Source: Deltaproteobacteria bacterium
GTDB lineage: Bacteria; Myxococcota_A; Polyangia; Haliangiales; Haliangiaceae
Length of the DNA: 6,799 nt
Assembly: GCA_013696695.1 (NCBI GenBank)
Contig: JACCYD010000328.1
Span: 1 to 6,799 of the forward strand
Direction of reading: 5' to 3'
Shown: positions 1 through 5,000 of the stretch, piece by piece
Numbering within the stretch: position 1 is the stretch's first letter
Layout of the letters: each line of letters starts with the position of its first letter
Notes under the pieces: model-generated
Databases searched by the model: none
Told to the model about the DNA's origin: nothing
What the model saw: the letters and a program-made list of their open reading frames with translations, nothing else
Position numbers and translations under genes: made by a program

Positions 1-111
1 CGCGGGGAACTCCCCGATCGTCGGGAGGTTCGCGACCGGATCGGTGGTCACCTGTGGAAGCGTCCGCTTGCCGTTGCCGTTGCCATTACCGTTCGTCTTG
101 TCGTCGTTCAT
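1..111 (-). CDS. Thiamine-biosynthesis gene, 5' end only (probably thiC, phosphomethylpyrimidine synthase)
   Basis: Only the first 37 codons are in the window; the gene continues past the left edge. The ATG at 111-109 is well supported: an AGGGAGG Shine-Dalgarno sits five bases upstream and a TPP riboswitch precedes it, so the gene belongs to thiamine synthesis, salvage or uptake. The N-terminus is low in complexity, with four Asn-Gly pairs (residues 7-14), then a Thr/Pro/Val-rich stretch ending in GEFPA. ThiC proteins commonly have a variable N-terminus followed by a short segment of the type FPxSxKVY, and ThiC is the commonest TPP-riboswitch target, so thiC is the favoured inference. ThiC makes the hydroxymethylpyrimidine phosphate moiety of thiamine from aminoimidazole ribotide by radical-SAM chemistry in the cytoplasm. 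No catalytic motif is visible in this fragment, so another thiamine gene (thiO, thiS, thiG, a transporter) remains possible. The kinase gene upstream on the same strand looks functionally unrelated. Confidence 0.65.
   Translation of the reverse strand, partial: MNDDKTNGNGNGNGKRTLPQVTTDPVANLPTIGEFPA
68..91. repeat. Four-unit hexanucleotide tandem repeat (TTGCCG type)
   Basis: Four tandem six-base units (TTGCCG, TTGCCG, TTGCCA, TTACCG on the plus strand) lie within the first codons of the minus-strand thiamine gene and encode its Asn-Gly repeat. The unit is a multiple of three, so gain or loss of copies would change the length of the N-terminal tail without shifting frame. It is probably a disordered tail. 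Confidence 0.6.
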
Positions 112-116
112 GTGTT

Positions 117-123
117 CCTCCCT
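117..123 (-). promoter_or_regulatory. Ribosome binding site of the thiamine gene, overlapping the riboswitch
   Basis: The minus strand reads AGGGAGG followed by five bases (AACAC) and then ATG. This strong Shine-Dalgarno fixes the start of the downstream gene. Its first bases are the conserved GUAGGGA end of the TPP aptamer, and its GAGG (120-117) can pair with UCUC (206-203) to form the closing P1 helix. Confidence 0.8.
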
Positions 124-206
124 ACGGCAGCATTACCTGCATCAGGTTTGGGGTCGTGCCTTCGCACCTCTCAGCCCTGCAGCACGCAGAGCTCCCCCGT
201 ATGAGA
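117..206 (-). ncRNA. TPP riboswitch (THI element)
   Basis: Reading the minus strand from 206 to 117, the parts of the TPP aptamer occur in the standard order. There is a G-run starting P2, and a P3 arm of the GCUCUGC...GCAGGGC type. The invariant CUGAGA follows, then an extra small hairpin (GUGC GAAG GCAC). Next come the returning CCCC of P2, ACCUGAUGCAGGUAAUGCUGC (a P4/P5 arm with the UAAUG signature loop) and the terminal GUAGGGA. Binding of thiamine pyrophosphate normally turns expression down. Here P1 would be UCUC (206-203) with GAGG (120-117), which is part of the Shine-Dalgarno. The likely mechanism is therefore direct masking of the ribosome binding site rather than termination; no terminator hairpin with a U-run lies between aptamer and start codon. 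The fold was drawn by hand and no energy was calculated. Confidence 0.93.
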
Positions 207-217
207 TTGATTCGCGG

Positions 218-223
218 ACCCTA
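218..223 (-). promoter_or_regulatory. Candidate -10 element for the riboswitch transcript
   Basis: The minus strand reads TAGGGT at 223-218, which would place a transcription start near 211, a few bases before the aptamer begins. It has the TAnnnT form also seen before the kinase genes. No convincing -35 is present at the usual spacing. The gap between the kinase stop (268) and the aptamer is short, so read-through from the kinase gene is an alternative source of this RNA. Confidence 0.3.
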
Positions 224-267
224 CCCGGAAGGGGGCGGGGACGCCAGCCAAACCGCGGGAACAGGGC

Positions 268-2919
268 TCACTCGCGGAGCGAGGTCTCGGAGAAGTCGAG
301 GTCGAGCTCGAGTGGCACGTAGCGCGACCGCCGGTCGTGGAAGCCCTCGACGGCGGGATGCACGATGACGCCGAACGTGATGCGGTTCGGATCGAATCGC
401 GCGATCGGAATGACCGGCAGCTCGTCGAGCATCTGCTTCTCGATCGCGGCATACGCCGCCGCGCGGGTGGAGCGATCGGGGTGGCCCACGGTTCTGATCT
501 TCTCCGCGAGATCCTCGGACGCGCGATCGCCGACGAGGGCTCCGAGCCCGACGACTTCATCACCGTGAACCTCGAGCCACTGACTGACGAACAGCGCATC
601 GAACGTTGCGCCCTTGCGCTCCTCCACCATCCGGTTGGCTGTCACCTGATGAAGCTCGACCTCGAGCCCGAGCTCGCGCAGTGACTTCGCGACCATGTTC
701 GCTGCGGCCGGGTCGTGCGACCAGCCCAACACGAGCTTCGATAGCTTGCCGTTCGCCTTCATGGCTGCGATCAACCTTCGCGCTTCGTCGCGCGCGCTCT
801 TCGCATCGGCCCCGAGCTCGGGCAGCGCGGCGGAGAATCCTGCGATGTTCGGTTGCAGGATCCGCCCCGTCGGGATCGCCGGCGATCGCGAGGTCTTGTC
901 TTCGACGGCAACGACCGCGGCGCGATCGATCGCGAGCGCGATCGCACGCCGGACGTCTTTAGATCCGAGCGGGCCGAGCTTCTTCGTGGGTTCGAGATGC
1001 CACAGGCCCATCCGGTTCCGACCCGTACGGGTCGCGAGCTCGAGCCCGCTCGCGGTGTCGATCAGCGCCGGCGGTTGCTTGGTGAAGTCGACGTACTTCG
1101 GCACTTCGGCGTCGGTGAGCATCAGGATGTGGACGGCGTCGGGCTCGGATGCCTTGCGGTGCATCGCCGCGAGCGTCTCGTCACTCGCGCGCACCAGCTC
1201 GATCGAGTCGACGGCCGGCAAGCGCTCGCCGCTCGCGGTCTTGCGCCAGTAGCTCGGAGCGCGGACGAGGACGCGTTTGTGCTGCGTGTCCTTGCCGATC
1301 TGAAACGGTCCGGTACCGATCGGATGTGCGAGGGACGGGAAATCGGACTCGCAGTCCCTGATGTTCGCGCGAACCAACCGCACGTTCGACAGCGCTTGCT
1401 TGTACTCGGCCGCCGGCGCGAGGAGCGAGAGCCACACCTCGGACCCCTTGATCTCGACCTTGCCGACCGCGAGCTCGAGGAAGCCGTACCTTGCGGCCAG
1501 GTTGATCGAGAACGCGACGTCCTCCGCCGTCGCCGGTGCGGCCTTCGCACACGGGCCCTCGTGGAACGTCACGCCGTCGCGCAGCCGCAACACCAGCGTC
1601 GTGCTCTGTGCACTTGCTTCGATCGGGAGCAACACCGACTCGCGGTCCTCGCCGTTGGGCCCCAGGCTGACCAACCTCTCCACCACCATGCGCAGCGCGG
1701 TCTGCGTGCGCGACGCGGTGTCCGAGTACAGCGCGGTCTTGGTCTCGTCGTTGCGCCGCATCGCCACACGCAACACGCCACCGCGATGCGATGCCGGGCT
1801 CGCGACGACACCGGCATCGGGCTGCGGCGCGCTCGATCGCGACCGCGACATCGCGAACGCGGCGACGCCGATCGCGACGGCGAGCCCGCCCAGCGCGAGC
1901 CACATCCAGCGTCGCGAGCTGCTGTGCGTCACCAGCGCGGGTTTCGCTGCCGGCGATGGCACAGGCGCGCGATGCGTGTCGTCGATCTGCGTCGGCGCGG
2001 TCGCTGGCCGCGCGAGCATCGGCGCCGACGGGCGACCCGCGACGCGATCCATGCGATCGACGAGCTGCTTCGCCGCATCCGGATCACTCGCGAATGGCAC
2101 CAGATCGCGCGCCAGCTCCGGCACGCGCTGATACCGATCCACCGGCTCTTTCTCGAGGCAGTGCCGGACCACCTTCTCCAGCGCGGGCTTGCCGATCGCG
2201 AGCGGCACCGGATCGTCGGCCATCACCGCCGAGCACATCTCCGCCATGGTGTCGCCGGCGAATGGCCGCGTGCCCGAGAGCAGCTCGTGGAGCACGACGC
2301 CGAGCGACCAGATGTCGCTGCGCGCGTCGGCCTCCTTCGCGCTGCGCCACTGCTCCGGTGCCATGTACGCCGGCGTCCCGAGCACGGCGCGCGTGCTGGT
2401 CAGCGCGACATCGGCATTCACCTTCGAGATCCCGAAGTCGAGCAGCTTGACCAGTCGTCGCCCGTCGGAGGTCATCGTCACGAACAGGTTCGCAGGCTTG
2501 ATGTCGCGATGAACGACCTGACGCGCGTGCGCTTCGGCCAGCCCTACGCACGCTTGCAGCACGAGATCGATCGCTTCCGCCGACTCGAGCTTGCCGCGCT
2601 CGGTGAGCAGTGCCCCGAGGTCAGTGCCCTCGAGGAACTCCATCACCATGTACGGCACACCCGATGGCAGCTCGCCGACGTCGACGACGCGTGCGATGTG
2701 CTCGTTCTTGACCTGCGCCGCGGCGCGCGCTTCGCGCAGGAACCGCGCACGCGAATCGGCATCGACCTCGGTGCCGTGCAGGATCTTGATCGCGAACCGG
2801 TCCTGGAGGTCGACGTGCGTCGCGAGCACGACGATGCCCATGCCGCCCTTACCGAGCACGCGCTCGATCCGATACTTGTCGACCAGGATGGTTCCTGGTG
2901 CGAGCTCGAGCGCGGACAT
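268..2919 (-). CDS. Transmembrane Ser/Thr protein kinase fused to a family-5 (oligopeptide-type) solute-binding domain
   Basis: This 883-residue protein has three parts. Residues about 16-275 are a complete Hanks kinase: glycine loop GKGGMG (23-28), Lys45, helix-C Glu63, HRD (137-139), DFG (161-163) and APE (187-189), so it should be active. A Pro/Ala-rich linker leads to one hydrophobic helix (about 338-357) flanked by Arg. Residues about 379-870 resemble ABC-transporter solute-binding proteins of family 5 (OppA/DppA): GGVLRVAM near the start, LRLRDGVTFHEG (444-455), TAEDVAFS (464-471), GTGPF (535-539) and DVRRAIALAIDR (655-666). With the kinase inside, the binding domain lies outside the inner membrane, so a bound peptide or similar ligand may control the kinase; this is inferred. 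It contains two cysteines, Cys457 and Cys523. No transporter permease or ATPase gene is nearby, which favours sensing over uptake. The ATG at 2919 lies 17 bases after the receiver gene's stop and has no clear Shine-Dalgarno. Confidence 0.9.
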   Translation of the reverse strand: MSALELAPGTILVDKYRIERVLGKGGMGIVVLATHVDLQDRFAIKILHGTEVDADSRARFLREARAAAQVKNEHIARVVDVGELPSGVPYMVMEFLEGTDLGALLTERGKLESAEAIDLVLQACVGLAEAHARQVVHRDIKPANLFVTMTSDGRRLVKLLDFGISKVNADVALTSTRAVLGTPAYMAPEQWRSAKEADARSDIWSLGVVLHELLSGTRPFAGDTMAEMCSAVMADDPVPLAIGKPALEKVVRHCLEKEPVDRYQRVPELARDLVPFASDPDAAKQLVDRMDRVAGRPSAPMLARPATAPTQIDDTHRAPVPSPAAKPALVTHSSSRRWMWLALGGLAVAIGVAAFAMSRSRSSAPQPDAGVVASPASHRGGVLRVAMRRNDETKTALYSDTASRTQTALRMVVERLVSLGPNGEDRESVLLPIEASAQSTTLVLRLRDGVTFHEGPCAKAAPATAEDVAFSINLAARYGFLELAVGKVEIKGSEVWLSLLAPAAEYKQALSNVRLVRANIRDCESDFPSLAHPIGTGPFQIGKDTQHKRVLVRAPSYWRKTASGERLPAVDSIELVRASDETLAAMHRKASEPDAVHILMLTDAEVPKYVDFTKQPPALIDTASGLELATRTGRNRMGLWHLEPTKKLGPLGSKDVRRAIALAIDRAAVVAVEDKTSRSPAIPTGRILQPNIAGFSAALPELGADAKSARDEARRLIAAMKANGKLSKLVLGWSHDPAAANMVAKSLRELGLEVELHQVTANRMVEERKGATFDALFVSQWLEVHGDEVVGLGALVGDRASEDLAEKIRTVGHPDRSTRAAAYAAIEKQMLDELPVIPIARFDPNRITFGVIVHPAVEGFHDRRSRYVPLELDLDFSETSLRE

Positions 2920-2925
2920 CCGCCG

Positions 2926-2931
2926 AGCTTA
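2926..2931 (-). promoter_or_regulatory. Candidate leaderless -10 element (TAAGCT) of the fusion kinase
   Basis: On the minus strand TAAGCT (2931-2926) is followed by six bases and then the ATG of the fusion kinase. A start of transcription about seven bases past a -10 hexamer would fall on the A of the ATG and give a leaderless mRNA. The element lies in the 17-bp gap after the receiver gene, so it would let the kinase be expressed separately. No -35 was recognised. Confidence 0.35.
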
Positions 2932-2936
2932 CATCG

Positions 2937-3302
2937 TCATTCCCCGGTCATGCCGCGCCGCACCTGCTCGACCAGCGCGAGCAACTGCGGAAGCAACACC
3001 GGCTTGGCGATCACCGATGCGCCCTCGAGCTGCTTCGGTCGCGACGAGTAGACGTCGACCAGCATGATCACGGGAATTGCCGACAGCCGCGTGTTCGCTC
3101 GGATCGCGTCGAGGAGCTGCGAGCCACTCAAGCACGGCATCTCCTCGTTGCACACGACGATGTCGCAGGTGTGGCTAGAAAGAATGCGCCAGGCATCCGC
3201 GCCATCGCCTGCTTTGAGCACGCGATGACCCGCTGCGAGCAACGCCGACGACAGCGCCTCGAGGTTGGCGAAATCACCGTCCGCCACCAGGACGTTCAGC
3301 AC
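2937..3302 (-). CDS. Stand-alone receiver-domain (CheY-like) protein lacking the phospho-acceptor Asp
   Basis: The protein is 121 residues, one receiver domain with no output domain. It begins LNVLVADGDF, matching the first strand and acidic turn of response regulators, has the block DIVVCNEEMPCLSG (47-60) where the phospho-acceptor normally sits, IPVIMLVD (76-83) for strand four, and AKP (99-101) with the conserved Lys100. The acceptor position is Asn52 (codon AAC), one acidic-pocket residue is Gly9 instead of Asp, and the usual Thr/Ser is Val82. Ordinary Asp phosphorylation is therefore unlikely; it may work as a binding module or be controlled by Ser/Thr phosphorylation, which is inference. 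The GTG at 3302 is chosen because homologues start just before the first strand. A GTG eleven codons upstream is possible, and a much longer frame extending past 3400 would overlap the divergent kinase and is rejected. It is the first gene of a likely two-gene unit with the fusion kinase. Confidence 0.85.
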   Translation of the reverse strand: MLNVLVADGDFANLEALSSALLAAGHRVLKAGDGADAWRILSSHTCDIVVCNEEMPCLSGSQLLDAIRANTRLSAIPVIMLVDVYSSRPKQLEGASVIAKPVLLPQLLALVEQVRRGMTGE

Positions 3303-3407
3303 GGCGTCTGACTTACATGGCGCCGACACCGTTCTCAAGACGGATCCTCGACGGAGATCTGAGTGTGGCAGGCCAGCACACGCTCGAGATTTGATAGTCT
3401 GTTGGTC
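3303..3407. promoter_or_regulatory. Divergent control region between the two kinase transcription units
   Basis: The 105 bases between the receiver gene (minus) and the transmembrane kinase gene (plus) must hold the promoters of both units. On the plus strand TGATAGTCT (3392-3400) resembles an extended -10. On the minus strand ATGTAAGTC (3318-3310) stands seven bases before the GTG of the receiver gene; the same ATGTAAG string precedes the fusion kinase start. No operator-like inverted repeat or clear -35 was found by eye. Confidence 0.5.
3392..3400 (+). promoter_or_regulatory. Candidate extended -10 element (TGATAGTCT) of the transmembrane kinase
   Basis: The hexamer TAGTCT (3395-3400), preceded by TGA as in an extended -10, is followed by seven bases and GTG at 3408. 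The predicted transcription start coincides with the start codon, so the mRNA would be leaderless. This supports GTG 3408 over the upstream in-frame GTG at 3363, which would lie before the promoter. Confidence 0.45.
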
Positions 3408-4682
3408 GTGGCAGAGGCGCACGCTTTCGGCCGCTACAAGGTCACCGGCACTCTCGGCGCCGGCGGCATGGGCGAGGTCTACGCTGCGGTCGACGAAGTG
3501 CTCGGCCGCGAGGTCGCGGTCAAGACGCTGCGCGGCAAGCACACCGGTCTCGCCGCACGTCTGCTCGATGACCGATTCCGCCAGGAGGCGCGCGCGATCG
3601 CCGCGCTGGCGCATCCCGGAATCGTGCAGGTGTTCGACATCGATCTCACCGCCGAGCCGCCGTACATCGTGATGGAGCGCGTCGCCGGGCCTTCGCTCAA
3701 GGAGCGCCTCGCCAGTGGCCCGCTCGAGATCCACGAGCTGCGCGCACTCGGCATCCAGATCGCGCGCGCGCTGGTCGCCGCCCATGCCGCGGGCATCGTG
3801 CATCGCGACGTCAAGCCGGCGAACATCCTCGCGGCCACCGGCGGCGCCTGGAAGCTCGCCGATTTCGGCGTCGCGCACGTGCCCGATTCTGCGATCACGA
3901 TGACCGGCCAGTTCGTCGGATCGCCGGCCTATGCCCCACCCGAAGCCCTGATCCGCGGCCAGACCGGACCCGCCGGCGACATCTACGGGCTCGGCGCGAC
4001 GATGTATGAAGCCGCCGCTGGTCGCTGGCCGCGTGCGGACGCCACGAGCGGCGCGTTACTCGGTCCGGTGCCACCGCTGCGCCAGCTCGCACCGCACATC
4101 CCGCTCGAGGTCGCCGATGCGATCGACCGCGCGGTCTCGGTCGAGCCCGAAGCGCGCCCATCCGCCTCCGACCTCGCCGATGCGCTCGCCGGCGCGAGCT
4201 CGCAGCCAGGTGCGGTCGTCATGCCCGCCGCGTCGGTGCCCGGCATGACCGTGCTCGGCTTGCCGTCGGGGCCGCTGTCCGTGGCGGCGCGGCGCCGCGT
4301 GCCGTGGAAGCCGATCGCGATCGCCATCGGGGTCGTGCTGTTGATCGGCACGGTCGCCGCGATCAGCTCGCGCTCGCCGAACAGCGCCCCCGTCAGCTCG
4401 CCCGCGCCTGGCGACAAGCCGGTGGACACACCCGCCGACAAGCCGCCAGAGGAGCCACAACCTCCCGGTGAGCTCCGCGTGATCACTCCCGAGATCGCCA
4501 CGAAGGATCGCCGCGCCGGCAAGGACTGGAACAAGCTCGTCGACAAGCTGCACGACGGCAAGCTCGGTGAGGCGACCAAGAAGCTCTCGGAGTTCGAGCG
4601 CAAGTGGGGCGAATCCGAGGAGAGCAAGAGCCTGCGCGCGCAACTCGGCGCCATGCCGGCATCACACGACGACGACGACTGA
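3408..4682 (+). CDS. Transmembrane Hanks-type Ser/Thr protein kinase with a short extracytoplasmic tail
   Basis: From GTG 3408 the protein has 424 residues. The kinase domain (about 10-262) is complete: GAGGMG (17-22), Lys39, Glu60, HRD (132-134), Asn139, DFG (152-154) and a slightly altered APPE (176-179) for the APE motif, so activity is expected. A linker of about 35 residues leads to one membrane helix (about 302-319), then a Pro-rich stretch (about 323-355) and a charged tail rich in Lys and Glu that looks helical and ends in four Asp. The tail matches no domain I recognise; it is much shorter than PASTA or binding-protein sensors. An in-frame GTG at 3363 would add 15 residues, but the -10-like TGATAGTCT lies inside that extension. 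There is no Shine-Dalgarno. It is the first gene of a three-gene same-strand run, 17 bases ahead of the zinc-ribbon gene and divergent from the receiver/fusion-kinase pair. Its substrates are unknown. Confidence 0.9.
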   Translation: MAEAHAFGRYKVTGTLGAGGMGEVYAAVDEVLGREVAVKTLRGKHTGLAARLLDDRFRQEARAIAALAHPGIVQVFDIDLTAEPPYIVMERVAGPSLKERLASGPLEIHELRALGIQIARALVAAHAAGIVHRDVKPANILAATGGAWKLADFGVAHVPDSAITMTGQFVGSPAYAPPEALIRGQTGPAGDIYGLGATMYEAAAGRWPRADATSGALLGPVPPLRQLAPHIPLEVADAIDRAVSVEPEARPSASDLADALAGASSQPGAVVMPAASVPGMTVLGLPSGPLSVAARRRVPWKPIAIAIGVVLLIGTVAAISSRSPNSAPVSSPAPGDKPVDTPADKPPEEPQPPGELRVITPEIATKDRRAGKDWNKLVDKLHDGKLGEATKKLSEFERKWGESEESKSLRAQLGAMPASHDDDD

Positions 4683-4688
4683 GCGAGT

Positions 4689-4693
4689 AAAGG
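4689..4693 (+). promoter_or_regulatory. Ribosome binding site of the zinc-ribbon gene
   Basis: AAAGG lies six bases before the GTG at 4700. It decides that start, because the overlapping ATG at 4698 is followed at once by a stop codon. This gene therefore appears to be translated from a longer mRNA, unlike the neighbouring kinase genes, and fits co-transcription with the kinase upstream. Confidence 0.55.
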
Positions 4694-4699
4694 CGCAAT

Positions 4700-4987
4700 G
4701 TGAAGACCTCGCATACATGCCCGAAATGCAGGCATCGAAAGATCTGGGTCGTGCCGAGCGTCGAGCTCGTGCGCGAGATCAAGCGGGTGTTCGATCCCGG
4801 GACGCTCGCGCGACTGCGCATCGGCGGATCCCGCGAAGTCACCGCGCGGGATCCGGTGCACGGCTTCGAGGCCTACGTGTGTGCCCAATGCGGGTTCACC
4901 GAGCACTACGCGATCGAGATCAAAGACATCGAGCGTGTCGGCACGTTGATCGACGGCGACGACGGTCCCTATCGCACGTCGGGCTGA
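4700..4987 (+). CDS. Small zinc-ribbon protein of unknown function
   Basis: This 95-residue protein starts at GTG 4700. It has two Cys pairs, CPKC (7-10) near the N-terminus and CAQC (61-64) in the second half, the latter in the context FEAYVCAQCGFTEHY. Two CxxC knuckles about 50 residues apart are the layout of a zinc ribbon. The overall pattern, with a Cys pair at the start and a CxxCGFTE box followed by a Tyr, recalls small uncharacterised bacterial proteins described as predicted nucleic-acid-binding zinc ribbons; this is recognition from memory, not from a search. No signal peptide or membrane helix is seen, so it should be cytoplasmic. It lies 17 bases after one kinase and 13 bases before another, so it may be a partner or substrate of either. 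The two Cys pairs are supported directly; nucleic-acid binding is not shown by the sequence. Confidence 0.8.
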   Translation: MKTSHTCPKCRHRKIWVVPSVELVREIKRVFDPGTLARLRIGGSREVTARDPVHGFEAYVCAQCGFTEHYAIEIKDIERVGTLIDGDDGPYRTSG

Positions 4988-4988
4988 G

Positions 4989-4994
4989 TAGACT
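4989..4994 (+). promoter_or_regulatory. Candidate leaderless -10 element (TAGACT) of the soluble kinase
   Basis: TAGACT is followed by six bases and then the ATG at 5001. It fills most of the 13-bp gap after the zinc-ribbon gene. A transcript starting at the ATG would have no leader, consistent with the absence of a Shine-Dalgarno. No -35 was recognised, so this is a candidate only. Confidence 0.4.
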
Positions 4995-5000
4995 GGCGCT

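Noticed and set aside
271..283. Perfect small hairpin CTCGC-GGA-GCGAG at the end of the fusion kinase gene
   Set aside because: A five-base stem with no following T-run, inside the last codons. It is too weak to call as a terminator.
918..942. Cluster of GCGATCG-type palindromes, also frequent elsewhere in the window
   Set aside because: It coincides with Ala-Ile-Asp-Arg codons in a conserved block of the binding-protein domain and reflects GC-rich codon choice. No regular spacing suggests a regulatory or repeat array.
853..3051. Open frame of 732 codons on the plus strand, antisense to the fusion kinase
   Set aside because: Its product is Arg/His-rich with no recognisable domain, and it covers a minus-strand gene with full kinase and binding-protein motifs. 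Long antisense frames of this kind arise from codon bias in GC-rich genes.
3363..3407. Upstream GTG start for the transmembrane kinase
   Set aside because: In frame, but it adds 15 residues with no homology feature, has no ribosome binding site, and would contain the -10-like TGATAGTCT. GTG 3408 is preferred.
3303..3878. N-terminal extension of the receiver gene to a 313-residue protein
   Set aside because: The extra residues are antisense to the glycine loop and catalytic region of the divergent kinase and have no domain. Receiver proteins begin right before the first strand, which fits GTG 3302.
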